A stretch of DNA of 64,000 bases. It comes from Trichopria drosophilae. Its lineage: Eukaryota; Arthropoda; Insecta; Hymenoptera; Diapriidae. Below, one piece after another: positions 9,898-21,982 of this stretch. How positions within the stretch are numbered: the stretch's first letter is position 1; every line of letters starts with the position of its first letter. The stretch spans positions 113,597-177,596 of the forward strand of contig JAQOWT010000011.1 of NCBI GenBank assembly GCA_030407085.1. Reading direction: 5' to 3'. The position numbers were made by a program, and so were the translations under genes. Below the pieces are notes generated by a model. That model was not told where the DNA came from and did no database searches. It saw only the letters and a program-made list of their open reading frames with translations.

Positions 9898-11804
9898 ACC
9901 GGGTATTTTTTTCAAGGCGAGCCATAGGGAAACCCATTTTAAATCTACACTTGTGATTGAACAGTAAATGTTCAACTCGTGATTGGTCGATTCCAATATA
10001 ACGTTATTTGCTGGCGTTATGTGGTAGCACGGAATTCAAATGAAATTATGAATTTAATATAAAGAAAAAGACAACAATTTAGATCGCAGCCTCTGGACAA
10101 ATTTTGTTGACCAGATGCAGTCTTTTTTCAAAATTAAACGAATGTCTATTATTTTATCTACTTCTATCCTAACATTCATACGGTTCATGAGCAATAGCAA
10201 GATTAGCAAGTGGTATTATATTGTAATCGACCAATCATAAGCCGCGTAGATTTAACCCTTTAACGCTCAAATGGCCACAATTTTAACGTCAACTTCCACC
10301 TCGTGCCTTTCAATTATAACCCGTGTGAAAAAATATTAGGATACATATTCTTGAGTAAAAAAGTCTCATCTTTCGAATCGCATAGCCAAATTTATCAATA
10401 AATGACCGCAAATTGTTTTTTTTAAACAATAAACAAAAAGAAAACGCTGATTTTCGATTTGTTTTTTTGTTTAAGGGATTTTTTTAACTATGTTGCCGGC
10501 ACTTAAGAACATTCTAACCTATCAGGAAGCGGGACCCGAAAGTTGTACTTCCAAAATATATTTTTAGATACTTTGATTTTTATTGTTAACCGTGCCAAAA
10601 TGGCGCCCGAATGCCCGAAATTATTGCAAAATCACAGTAATATGCACTTTTGAGGTCTAATCTAAGTTTTAGCGGGCAAAATATCTTTTGTCAGTTTCGT
10701 GACAACAGATTGGATGCATATTAGCAAAATTAGCTCACACAATTAATTTTCAAGATGGCGGCCGTGATGCATCAGTTAAAATAACGTATTTACACAGCTT
10801 CACAGTACTATGTATACTCTTCAAACCTCTTTATTCGATAGTTTTATGAACTCTCAAGATCATTAGATGTAAATTCATTATTAGCTTATCAAAATTCAAA
10901 ATGGCGGATCCAATATGGCGGACTTCATAAAACTTCATAAAACTATTGAATAAAGAGGTTTGAAGACTATACAGTGGCTATAAAGCTGTGTAAATACGTT
11001 ATTTTAGCTGACTCATCACGGATGCCATCTTGAAAATCAATTGTATGAGCTAAATTTACTAATATGTATCCAATCTGTTGTCATGAAACTGACAAAAGTT
11101 ATTTTGCCCACTAAAACTTAGATTAGACTTCAAAAGTGCATATTACACGGAATGAAGGATTTAGGTTATGTAGCATGAGCGTATGTCATCCTGCGTTCCC
11201 ACGCACGCTCATCCTAAAAGAGGATGAAGTCGAGGTACTACAGCATTATTCGAAACCGAAAAAGTATGAAGCACCGCTATTCCTTCCTCGGCTCCATCCT
11301 CTTTTAGGATGAGCACTCGATGGAACGAAGAGCGTGTACATTCATGCTAAATAACCTAAATCCTTCTTTCCGTGTACTGTGATTTTGCAATAATTTCGGG
11401 CATTCGGGCGCCATTTTGGCACGGTGAACAATAAAAATCAAAGTATCTAAAAATATATTTTGGAAGTACAACTTTCGGGTCCCGCGCCCTGATAGGTTAG
11501 AATGTTCTTAAGTGCCGGCAACATAGTTAAGAAAATCCCTTAAAAAAAAAAAACAAATCGAAAATCAGCGTTTTTTTTTGTTTATTGTTTAAAAAAAACA
11601 ATTTGCGGTCATTTATTGATAAATTTGGCTATGCCATTCGAAAGATGAGACTTTTTTACTCAAGAATATGTATCCTAATATTTTTTTCATACGGGTTACA
11701 ACTGGAAGGCACGAGCTTGAAGTTGACGTTAAAATTGTGGCCATTTAAGCGTTAAAGGATTAACGTAGGATTCCCTATGGCCCGCCTCGAAAAAAAAAAC
11801 ACCT
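9898..11804. mobile_element. Long inverted-repeat (foldback) element with a nested MITE
   Basis: The right arm repeats the left in inverse order: GCGAGCCATAGGGAA (9918) pairs with TTCCCTATGGCCCGC (11,771); the ACGCTCAAATGGCCACAATT block (10,262) pairs with 11,735-11,760; TTTGCGGTCATTTATTGAT-type text is shared at 10,405 and 11,604; and the CCCGAATGCCCGAAATTATT block lies at 10,610 and 11,395. The centre near 10,900 carries AAAATGGCGGATCCAATATG. About 300 bp at 9,940-10,240 are unique to the left side. No coding capacity. Confidence 0.8.
11146..11374. mobile_element. 229-bp MITE, TA target duplication, inserted in the foldback arm
   Basis: TIRs are CACGGAATGAAGGATTTAGG and the inverted CCTAAATCCTTCTTTCCGTG. 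It is flanked by TA at 11,144-11,145 and 11,375-11,376. The opposite arm of the host palindrome reads AATCACAGTAATATGCA without the insert, i.e. the empty site with one TA. A Tc1/mariner-type non-autonomous element. Confidence 0.85.
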
Positions 11805-11999
11805 GGTGTAGTGCACAATATACACAAATCACATTGGGTTAAAAAACACAACTATGATGTGATTTATGTTGTAGCATATAGGTGTTTAATTTTTATCGAA
11901 TTGTTATTTACAATAACAATGGTATGATTACTATTTCACAAAATTACGTCACTTAATTTTCGATTTCTCATTCATTTTAATATAATAAAAAATAATTGA
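11805..11999. other. AT-rich spacer
   Basis: Nothing recognised. Confidence 0.3.
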
Positions 12000-12445
12000 A
12001 ATAAACAATTCTTATTTACATCAATACTTCCAGAAGTATTCAGAAGCATTTAAAAGTATTGACGTGCAATAAGTATTCAGAAGGACAGAAAATATTGGCA
12101 TTCAATACTTTCCACAGAATTAGGAAGCATTCGTTTGGAGGAAACATTTGGAAGTATTGAAAATATTCAAATGAATGCTTCTGGAAGGATTGAGAAGCAT
12201 TCATCAAGTTCCCCGTATAGGAAGTATTCGGAAGCATTCAAAATAAACGTACCAATACTTCTTTAAGAATAGCAAGGCATTCACTTTATAATTGTAATCT
12301 TGAAGTATTGGGAAGCATTCAAAAACAATACAGTGAATACTTCCATAATCTTTAGAAACGATTGAAAATAGGGAAGCATTCAGAGGCCAACAAATACGAT
12401 TGAAAGTAACATATTTGAATACTTGCAATACTTCTGAATACTTTT
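12000..12445. repeat. Degenerate tandem repeat of GAAGCATTC / GAAGTATT
   Basis: Roughly 18-40-bp spaced copies of GGAAGCATTCA and AGAAGTATT in both orders fill this stretch. They are too divergent to define one period. Minus-strand frames here (NASQSF, ECFPIL-like) are repeat artefacts. Confidence 0.7.
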
Positions 12446-12949
12446 TCGTTTACTGGGGATGTTACCTACGAAATTTATTCTTGTGAATTCTCTTTCGTCA
12501 TTGTTTTAATAGTTATCTGTCTATGTAAATTGTGTAGTTCGTCACTGTGAAATTACCCTAAAATAATAATTCCTTTTAAATTCTTCTTTAAACATATGTT
12601 TTTTGATGAAAATAGGGCGTCATTGTGACGTTCGAATGTAAACATGCAAGACCTATTGCATGTTTACATTCGTTTCCCCGGATTGCGCTTTTCGGAAACA
12701 TAAAAGCAAATGAATAAAAGGAAAAATAACTTCTGTGTCATTTAATAATGATGTATATCGCTTTACAAAATTGTAAATCTTCGTCTAAAAAGACGATTTT
12801 CCATTTTTGTGTATTGTTGCATACTGCCGTCATTTCGAAAAACTGCGTTAACTACATATCCATAGAATTCGAGAAAAACGCCAAAAACTGATTGAATCTG
12901 TATTGCTTCATCCCGCAAAGCCTAATTTGCTTAGCGCCCTATTGAAAAA
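12446..12949. other. Spacer with one perfect stem-loop
   Basis: Contains a perfect 17-bp stem CGAATGTAAACATGCAA with a 6-nt loop at 12,633-12,672. Otherwise no gene or repeat was recognised. Confidence 0.5.
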
Positions 12950-14215
12950 ATCGATGTCGTAAATTGCGTCGTATCCGTCATCGTAAACTACATCGTTTAC
13001 GATAGCGTAAACTAGATGAAAACCCACCACGTAAACGACATGGTAAACTTAATGATAAACGATGTCATATTTTGGGATAGTATTTACTATAGTTTACGAC
13101 GTTATAAACGACGTCGTAAACGACATCGTAAACGATTCAACAGTTACAGAGAGCCGTCGGATATCGTAAACTGCGTCGTTTCGGACATCGTTAACTACGT
13201 CGTTTCAGACATTGTTGACGTCGTAGTTTACTACATAATCTACAACACATCCTCCGTACAAAAATCTCAGACATCGTAAAGCAAGTCGTACTGGATATGG
13301 TTAACGACGTCGTAAATGGCATCGTAAAAGTTTCAATATTTGTAGAGAGCTGTCGGATATCGTAAACTGCGTCGTTTCGGACATCGTAAACTACGTCGTT
13401 TCAGACATTGTTAACGTCGTAGTTTACTACATAATCTACAATACATTCTCCGTACAAAAATCTCAGACATCGCAAAGCAAGTCGTACTGGACATGGTTAA
13501 TGACGTCGTAAACGCCGTCGTAAAATTTTCAATATTGAGAGCTGTCGGATATCGTAAACTACGTCGTTTCGGACATCGTAAACTACGTCGTTTCGGACAT
13601 CGTAAACTACGTCGTTTCGGACATCATTAACGTCGTCGTAAACGACATCGTAACCGATTCAACACATAAAGAGAGCTGATTGACGTCGTAAACGCCGTCG
13701 TAAAATTTTCAATATTGAGAGCTGTCGGATATCGTAAACTGCGCCTTTTCGGACAACGTAAACTACATCATATAGGAAATCGTTAACGACGTCGTAAAAG
13801 CATCGTAACCAATTCAATATTTGAAGATGTCCTTTCTGACATCGTAAACTACGACGTTTCGGACATGGTTAACGTAGTCATGTACTACATAATGTACAAA
13901 AATGTCCGGTAAACTGCGTCGTACTGGGCATTGTCAACGACGTCGTAAACGATTCAAAAAGTCAGGGGAGTTGCCGGATATCGTAAACTGCGTTGTTTCG
14001 TACATTCTTAACTGATTCGTACTGGACGTACTAAACGATGTCATACATTATGTAATTAATAAAAAATTCTAGGTAAAAAATGTTCTATATCGTAAACTGA
14101 ATCATTATGGACATTGTTAACGGTGACGTAAAAGTTGCGTATTATGAAAAATATTAGACATTAACCATAAAAAATACCGGATATCGTAAATTTCGTCGTA
14201 ATGGACATCCTTCAG
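12950..14215. repeat. GTCGTAAAC minisatellite with a higher-order period of about 190 bp
   Basis: Built from 20-24-bp units such as ATCGTAAACTACGTCGTTTC plus GGAC. A longer unit starting GAG(C/T)(C/T)GTCGGATATCG recurs at 13,151, 13,347, 13,539 and 13,719, giving periods of 196, 192 and 180 bp. Copies decay toward 14,200. Confidence 0.85.
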
Positions 14216-14781
14216 GGGGTATTAGCGTAAAATAATTTTCGTAAGAAAGTGTTCATTTTTTAAACACACATTACTGAAACAAATATACATTCGCTGTTAA
14301 AATTTTACAAGATTTAGCAGCAAGATAGAAAAAATTATTACAAAATATAAAAATATAAAAATAAAAAAATATAAAAATATAAAAAGAGAAAAAAACTCTC
14401 AAACTATACTGAGCATTGGCAATCTGTACATTTGACTTTTTATCAGAAAAACGATTCTTGCTATTATTGTAAAAAACTAGTAGATCTTTTGTTTCCTCAA
14501 CAGAAATTTTATTTATAAAAATGCAGAAAAGCTAACGAGAAAGAAAGTGACAGGCCTTGCCATAAAATCTGCCATTAAATAATTTTAAAATGTTGTTTCT
14601 AATAAGAAAATATTCAAACATTGTACATATAATGTTTCGTCCTTTTCCCTTTCATTTAACAAATATCGCATTTGATGTTCACGATAACAAACTATACATT
14701 ATAAGTAGTAGTAGTACTAGTAGTACTTCTTACGGGGAATCCTATCTATTGTTTTTGTTTCACACATAAAGATGTACACCC
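14216..14781. other. AT-rich spacer
   Basis: Contains an ATAAAAATATAAAAATA-type run at 14,340-14,385 and a short TAG/TAC trinucleotide run near 14,707-14,727. No gene recognised. Confidence 0.4.
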
Positions 14782-14890
14782 ACGTTCATTAATTCGCGCT
14801 GGGAATTACCTCGGTTTGCTTTGTTTTTCACATCAAAATGTATAGATAAAAAGAAGGACGATGGGTTTCCCCGCGCGAATTAATGAACGT
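14782..14890. mobile_element. Small hairpin MITE-like element, 109 bp
   Basis: Perfect 17-bp terminal inverted repeats ACGTTCATTAATTCGCG and CGCGAATTAATGAACGT. The interior (TTCACATCAAAATGTATAG) resembles the loop of the hairpin at 28,898-29,027, suggesting one small family. Confidence 0.6.
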
Positions 14891-16181
14891 CGTTGTCCGA
14901 TTTTATATATATAAAGAAACCGAAATAGAACATATTCAATTCGTTATAATTCTTTTCCGTTTGTTGGGTAACGTATATACATCGCATCCGATACCGTTAA
15001 CTGTAATGAATCTCTTGTACGACGTAATAATTTTTATTTACCGAATATTATTGAATTTTAATAATGATTTTCTTGAAAATTAAATAGAAATCACAAAGGA
15101 ATAAATTTTCAGAAAATATTAATTGAATCACAATTGTAACAAATATCTTGACTTGACATAAGCATAAATTTACGTAAATTGAAAAACAAAATCGACATTT
15201 CTTTATTCTGTAATAGATCTTTAATGAATGCATGTGATATTTTATACTATACAATTGCATGTTACAATTATATGTTATCTTACAATTACATTAGAACACA
15301 TCAGCAATCACATCAGGAATATATGATATGACACTTAGAACATTTATCAATGACACTGGCTGGACTTCATGTTCATGGTAAGTAATGCTAATATCTCCAA
15401 AATCTTTAATGTTGCAAGTTGCCTTCGGGCGTTGTATATTTGCTGATTCATTTGCTGTCTTCCAACATTGAAACATAACCAACAATAAGAAAACCACATA
15501 CTTCCATAGTTTAACAATTACAGCATTTCAACAGCAGACAAATGTTCATGTATTAACTGTCGACCGCGAGCTGCCGTCGGTAAGTGTTTCTGTAAATACA
15601 ATACATATTATTGTCTACGAATTTTCTTTATCTGAAATTTTGCAGGGTACTTTCTTTCTATTTTCATAACTTTTCAATATATAATTTCATCACTAATTCT
15701 TTAAGATAATTAATAAATCATAATTATTTCTCTAATGTTTTAGGCAATTAAACAATTGCCTCAAGTATTGATATAGTTTTCAAGTCTGTTTTCCATGTAC
15801 TTCATAACCATCATGCAGGAAATTAAATTTTACGTTTAAATCTAAAAGTCATCATAATTACAATTTTAGGAACCTTTGTTTTCTACACTTCGCTCACAAA
15901 TGTTACAACCGGACAAAACAAATGGTGTCATAATTTATGAAATATAATTCAAATTTATGTAAATATTGTTTTTCTAGCAAATTAAATTGAAGAAGGCACA
16001 CATTTTGTCGCCGACACGTCTTTAAAAGAAACAGCTTTTTTCCTTATAAACCGCGTGATCCACGATTTAGGGGACTCCCATTGGTCGCCATTGGTAACGT
16101 GCATCGCGAATTCACAGGTTCGCAAAACTAGCACGATAAATATACAAATATGAATGTACTTTGTTCAGTTTATTTTGTCCA
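14891..16181. other. AT-rich region without a recognised gene
   Basis: Short frames on both strands (14,883-15,083; 15,291-15,497 minus) have no recognisable motif. No repeat structure was found. Confidence 0.4.
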
Positions 16182-17397
16182 TTGGGAGCAACAAGGTCCT
16201 ATTTGGGCGTAGCATCAGAGAAGGTCCTATCTCGTTTTAGCACCGAAGAAGGTCCGATTTCGTTTTAGCACTGAACAAAGTCCTATCTCGTTTTAGCACC
16301 GCAGAAGGTCCTATCTCGCGAGGAAAATTTTTTGACGCCAATTTAAGTTGGTAACACCACTTTCGTCGATGTTGCAGAAAGAAGGTCCTATCTCGGTTTC
16401 GATTTCGAAATGATTTTGCCGGAGTAAAGTAGATGTTATCTCGTTTTTGTTTTTATTATTTAAAACTCAGTGGGTCGATATGATAGTATCATTCTTAGTT
16501 ATATTTAGACTTATTGCGATAATGTCATGTTCATAATTATAATAACACAACTTTTGAAATTTTTGAGATTTCAAAATATAGTTTTTAATTATTACAGTAA
16601 ATAAATACTATATTGGCAGCTGTGTTTAATGGATAAATAAACATGTAACTTGTTACTTATCTAATATTTCATTATTTGTATAGTAAATTTTGAGTATTTT
16701 AAGGACAAAGGTCAGATTTACTTCCTCTTTTTCATGCCATCAAATCGGCTAATTTAGGAAGGATTGCATTCAAATGCGATCAGCATATCATTATCTCAAC
16801 ACAGGACGATACAATCATTTATACAGACATTTATACTACACATAATCGGTACCGACAGCAATTTGTTCGGCGATCTATGCCGTAGCAGGCGCACCGTAAG
16901 CGTTATCCCATGAAAGAAGAGGATAATACCGACGGAGCGCCGATCACGGAAAAATCGCTGACGGTACCGATTGAGTGCCGACCGAAGTCAGCAGCAGTCC
17001 CGAATTCGTACCTTCGCCGAGCAATGTTTACTTCATCGATCTTCCAAACAAATGGAAAACAAACAAAACAACATTGCATCGACGGGGATTCGAACTCGAG
17101 ACCTAGAGAACATGTTCAGATTATGAGGCGAGCCCGCTAACCACGTAACCATCCCGGTCTCTAAATCCTGAGTATAAGATGAACAAAAGACATCTGCTGA
17201 CATCACAATCAAATAATGAAACTAAAATCTCGTCCGAAATCGACATAGAACCTTATTCCGCAACATCAACGAAAGTAATATTACCAACCTAAATTGGCGT
17301 CAACAAATTTTCTTCGCCAGATCGGACCTTCTTCGGTGCTATAACGAGATAGGACCTTCTCTGATGCTACGCCCAAATAGGACCTTGTTGCACCCAA
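16182..17397. mobile_element. 1.2-kb TIR element with GAAGGTCCTATCTCG subterminal repeats
   Basis: Termini TTGGGAGCAACAAGGTCCTA (16,182) and the inverted TAGGACCTTGTTGCACCCAA (ending 17,397). The subterminal unit AGAAGGTCCTATCTCGTTTT recurs four to five times on the left and is inverted on the right. The inner arm block with CCAATTTAAGTTGGTAA-type text is also mirrored (about 16,339 and 17,288). No transposase is present. A clear target duplication was not found. The interior contains a tRNA-like sequence (17,081-17,161). Confidence 0.75.
17081..17161 (-). repeat. tRNA-like sequence (SINE-head-like), degraded
   Basis: On the minus strand GACCGGGATGGTTACGTGG leads into GTTAGCGGGCTCGCCTCAT, resembling a D-arm/A box and an anticodon-stem region with CAT. 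GAGTTCGAATCCCCG follows as a B box/T-loop. The acceptor ends do not pair and the T-stem is poor, so this is not a working tRNA gene. It is more likely a tRNA-derived SINE head. Confidence 0.6.
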
Positions 17398-18139
17398 GGG
17401 ACGATTTATGTTGTTACTTCCTGCATTGTTGACAAACATACTGAGTGTCTTCTTAACCAACCTGTTTGCTTTCCTGGCAACTGCACCTTCGTTTCTGCAT
17501 TGTCCCTGGGTTAGACCGCCAAGAAGTGAACGTCGCAGTTAGGTTGGGTTGAGTAAAATTAATATTTGTTAATTATAGAATTACCACCGTAAATTCCCGC
17601 TGCCATCAACGGTCTGTGTGTTGCTGCATTCAGAAAAATTCGGATTAAAATTAAATTTAAAAATCATTCTGCGTATTTGACGTCATTTTACTAAGTATTA
17701 TTTATTAAAATAATTATGGCCAAACATTTTAACAATGTATAACAATTATTATTATGATTAGAATATGTTATTAGTATAATTTTTGTAGTCTGAATATTAC
17801 TGAAAATTATTCATATTTTTTATAAAAATTGAATATATATCATAAAGGAATAATTTGTGACAAACTATTTATTACATAATTAATTTAACGAATACTTTGA
17901 TTTGCCTTGAGCAAAGATTTATCAATTTAGATTTATTAAATTAATAGTCACAACCAGTACTTGGAGTCTAATAGTATATTATGCATCAAGGTTGAGAAGT
18001 GTGTCATTATTATCCGTGGGGATGATTGCAGAATGAGGTATAGTCGAGGGCGCGGTCAGTGCATATTTTATGTCACAAATACACACTTTCGGCGTCTTGC
18101 TCCCCTTTATAGGTAATATAATAAACATAACTAATATAG
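17398..18139. other. AT-rich spacer
   Basis: No gene. CATATTTTATGTCAC at 18,062 pairs with the inverse at 18,381-18,395, so the hairpin at 18,140-18,390 may extend leftward. Confidence 0.4.
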
Positions 18140-18390
18140 TTTATATCACACATGCATGATAGTCGGAACCTTATTCCCCCATAGAGAGGGGCAAAAGTAA
18201 GCCATTATATGACCGCGACGAACTAGCGGGGAATAAGGAGCTCTCGAGGAAAATGATACACTCATTATTATCCTAGGGTAATAATGAGTTCAGTATTTAC
18301 CGCTAACTGCGTCGCGGTCGTGTAATGGCTTACTTTTGCCCCTCTCTACGGGAGAATAAGGTTCCGATCATCGTGCAGGTGTGACATAAA
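18140..18390. mobile_element. Hairpin MITE of about 250 bp
   Basis: The left arm GGAACCTTATTCCCCCATAG...GAGGGGCAAAAGTAAGCC pairs with the inverted GGCTTACTTTTGCCCCTC...GGTTCCGATCAT. The stem is about 100 bp with small mismatches around a loop near 18,265. Exact ends unclear. Confidence 0.75.
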
Positions 18391-19206
18391 ATATGTTAAT
18401 TATGTTTTATTCTGTAATAAAATTAACAATGGCATTAAACCTAACACATGTAAATCATGCCGTAATTTTAAATTCTTTTCTTCTAAGCTGCTCCTCTTGC
18501 CGCATACTTTATTTTTAGGCAGGTACTAATTTTCTCCAGGTACGCATCAGAAATAGGTGGCGTTGTTTTCTGGTCATTCCAGAAAAGAATTAGACTCTGA
18601 TCGAGTAACGTCAAAGCCATTGATAAGTTTCCGCGCCCGACTGAAGTACATGGGGTGAGACAATTCCTGATCACTGATTAACGATCATTGCGAGTACATT
18701 ACAACATGAGTTGAAATATGGTAGTATTACCATAGTAATTAATGTAAGGAAATACTTTTCAATATAAGGTGTATGAAATCATTTAATAACGGTGGTATGT
18801 ACACGAATAAAGATAATAATAATGAACCAGGGCTTTTGTAAGCAGGCTATATACATATTGACCGAATATTTTAATTATACAATAATAACGTATGGTAGGA
18901 ACGCTTAAATAAGTTAATATTAATTATTATTGTTTTCTTTGCAGCAGAACATGGTGTTACGTAGACTTTCACGGGCATATACTTATTTCTCTTGAACATG
19001 TGGGCCTTGCGTAGAATTCCATTCGTTCCAGCGTCCGTAATTTTATTATAAATATAATTTGCGAAAGAATATACACTGTAAATAAAAGACAATTTTCAGA
19101 GCTTGATTATTAAATATTTACTAAAGTACTATTAACAATAACAATAGTACATAATTTATAGCTAAAGATAGTAAATCTATTAAGTAATTACAATTGCAAA
19201 CAAACG
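18391..19206. other. AT-rich region with unrecognised minus-strand ORFs
   Basis: Minus-strand frames at 18,483-18,674 and 18,871-19,092 have fairly protein-like composition. The first contains LILFWNDQK, loosely like LFWNDRA in the BEN-like exon at 58,136. The similarity is too short to call a gene; a broken exon is possible. Confidence 0.3.
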
Positions 19207-19507
19207 ATGAAGAAGAAGAAGAAGAAGAAGAAGAAGAAGAAGAAGAAGAAGAAGAAGAAGAAGAAGAAGAAGAAGAAGAGAAGAAGAAGAAGAAGAAGAA
19301 GAAGAAGAAGAAGAAGAAGAAGAAGAAGAAGAAGAAGAAGAAGAAGAAGAAGAAGAAGAAGAAGAAGAAGAAGAAGAAGAAGAAGAAGAAGGAGAAGAAG
19401 AAGAAGAAGAAGAAGAAGAAGAAGAAGAAGAAGAAGAAGAAGAAGAGGAGGAGGAGGAGGAGGAGGAGGAAGAAGAAGAAGAAGAAGAAGAAGAAGAAGA
19501 AGAAGAA

Positions 19508-19538
<31 letters not shown>

Positions 19539-19639
19539 AAGAAGAAGAAGAAGAAGAAGAAGAAGAAGAAGAAGAAGAAGAAGAAGAAGAAGAAGAAGAA
19601 GAAGAAGAAGAAGAAGAAGAAGAAGAAGAAGAAGAAGAA

Positions 19640-19686
<47 letters not shown>

Positions 19687-19981
19687 AGAAGAAGAAGAAG
19701 AAGAAGAAGAAGAAGAAGAAGAAGAAGAAGAAGAGAAGAAGAAGAAGAAGAAGAAGAAGAAGAAGAAGAAGAAGAAGAAGAAGAAGAAGAAGAAGAAGAA
19801 GAAGAAGAAGAAGAAGAAGAAGAAGAAGAAGAAGAAGAAGAAGAAGAAGAAGAAAAGAAGAAGAAGAAGAAGAAGAAGAAGAAGAGAAGAAGAAGAAGAA
19901 GAAGAAGAAGAAAAGAAGAAGAAGAAGAAGAAGAAGAAGAAGAAGAAGAAGAAGAAGAAGAAGAAGAAGAAGAAGAAGAAG

Positions 19982-20011
<30 letters not shown>
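19207..20011. repeat. (GAA)n microsatellite, about 800 bp
   Basis: Nearly uninterrupted AAG/GAA triplets, pure purine on the plus strand, with a (GAG)n island at 19,444-19,470 and single-base phase shifts. All long frames across it are repeat artefacts. Such tracts can form triplex DNA and stall polymerases. Confidence 0.97.
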
Positions 20012-20012
<1 letters not shown>

Positions 20013-20149
20013 TAAAATAAGGTGATTCATTTATTTTTGGGTTACCTGCGTGACAGTCATCTGCAAGTGAGTTTTGAATTTGCCTGCACAGTTGATAACA
20101 ACGAAACGGTTTCTCTCGGTGAGGTTTTACTCGCATTAATGACGTACAC

Positions 20150-21560
20150 GAAGACTTTTCCAGAAAACTAATTAAAGTTCCAATGAACAAAACTATTGGA
20201 GAAGTACTGTTAAGGATTTTCAGATGTTATTATTCATACTTTCTCTTAACACAATTGCTGGTTTATTTAATGTAATTAATTTTGTTCTTGCCGAAGCCAA
20301 TATACCTAATTCTAAATACTTGATCAATAAATTATCGTCTTCAGAATAATATAGAAGTTTATGGAACATACAATGCGGTACGTCTGTTGGTGCACTCAAT
20401 AACAATTAAATCATACCTAGAATTCCAGGGGTTGCGCCTTCAAATTTTGGATGTTGAATGGCTGATAGCGAATTCTTTCAACCTTTTAGATAGCCGTTAT
20501 AGCATTACCAACACAGACATAAAGTAGACAAATGGCGGAATGTTTTGAAGATTCTCCATACGACCCGTTCCGACTTCCGAGCCAAGCATAAACTTGCGAT
20601 AATTTTGTAGAAAGATTCGCTATGTTGGGATTTGCCAAAACGGTCGCCTATCTATGTCATGCTAGTTGTCACAGAATCTCTGCATGCCGGTGTACATGTT
20701 GGATATCTGGGTATCTTGTATTAAATCGCGACTTTAGTTCTTAATAGGTTAGATGAGTTCAACATCAGCCATAAATTATACAAGTCGGTAGAAAACGTCC
20801 CAACAAAAAAATTTACAGGTGCAAGACACCGGGACTCCCGATCTCAGTTAATGATCCTGTGTGTATTTTCGACATGTACAATTGTAAAAATACAGTTAAT
20901 TTGTGAATAGATCAAGATAAAATGTTATAAGATATGCCACTTCAACATTCAATACTGACGGAGCGGTATTATTATACAATTTCACCTATTTATTTAAGGA
21001 AAAATGAAATCCCATATTGCACTCGTGCTAAAGAATTTATTTTGGTTGGACACTAATTTGGAAAAAGTAACGTATACGTAATGTGAAACCATTTGTACGG
21101 TAAATGAATGAACTTGCAACTGCAATAGTGGAATGTGTCACTAAAGAAGTGAAACCTTTCATGAAAGTTTGCACTTTGGTGGGCTCCGTTAATGCAGTTC
21201 CCCATGTATTAGTTCAAGGATTTTATACAATATAACACATAATACGATTCTGCCCAAAGCCTTCATATCGGTGAATGAATGAAGATAGACTTCTACTAAC
21301 GATCTATGTTTTAGTTACATAAAATATCTTACCACTAATGCAATTCCAAAAGAGAATGATGCCAATGAAACTGTGAAACATATGTCAAAATGTACTGATT
21401 TGAACAAGTCTGATTATGGTGTAATGGACTAGCTTGTTCAGGCGTTGTCAAACAATTGACCACTTTACGGTTACCACAATCGACAAGGCTATAAGAAATA
21501 TTAAAACATCACATCAAACAGTAAGATTGGCAAGAAATATTCACGTTAAAAAGTTTTTGA
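20150..21560 (+). pseudogene. Decayed CACTA-type transposase copy 3
   Basis: Fragments in changing frames align in order to copy 2 (21,983-24,356 minus): KVPMNKTIGEVLL (20,174), INFVLAEANIPNSKYLINKL (20,267), TFNTDGAVLL (20,945), the VPHVLVQGF block where copies 1 and 2 have CVD(S/A)(A/V)ARAP(L/V)QG (21,196), and IPKENDANETVKHMSK near 21,345. Stops and frameshifts occur throughout. The NTDG catalytic block survives, but the CVD and DYMHC blocks are lost or altered. It lies head-on to copy 2 on the opposite strand and matches it better than copy 1 in the KYLINKL block. Confidence 0.8.
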
Positions 21561-21982
21561 AGTCTGGCGTTATGTGACAGATCTATTTTTTTACACCATA
21601 CTAGTTTTGCGTAATGTATTACCTGCGTATCTTTTAAAACACTTGGATTTATTTAGTAACTGCAGGTGTTTAAATGTTAATAAAAGATTTAATTGCAATT
21701 AAGAAAATAGAATATAAATTTACGCCTATTGTGAAGAAAATAACTAAAAGGTTTAGAAATTTTTCTTGAAAGAAATTGGTACTGCTGAAAAGATTCATTA
21801 CACATCAAATAATCAATAAGAGATTTAATTTCAGGTATACAAAATGAATCATTTGTATAAAGAAAACATGAATAAAGTTCACAATTAGCAAAATAGCAAT
21901 TAAATACAATATGAGCATTATATATTGTGCACTAGAAATTTAATAATAATGAAGATTCGGGACAGCGACCAAATATTCATCT
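21561..21982. other. AT-rich spacer between convergent CACTA relics
   Basis: No gene recognised. Confidence 0.3.

Noticed and set aside
17081..17161. Functional tRNA gene (CAT anticodon)
   Set aside because: Acceptor ends do not pair, the T-stem is poor and the variable region is odd; treated as a SINE-like relic.
18483..18674. Minus-strand ORF with LILFWNDQK as a third BEN-like fragment
   Set aside because: Only one short block resembles the exon at 58,136 and no splice sites support it; left as unrecognised.
19180..20190. Very long ORFs on both strands across the GAA tract
   Set aside because: Poly-E/K/R and poly-F/S/L frames arise from the triplet repeat itself; no real coding sequence.
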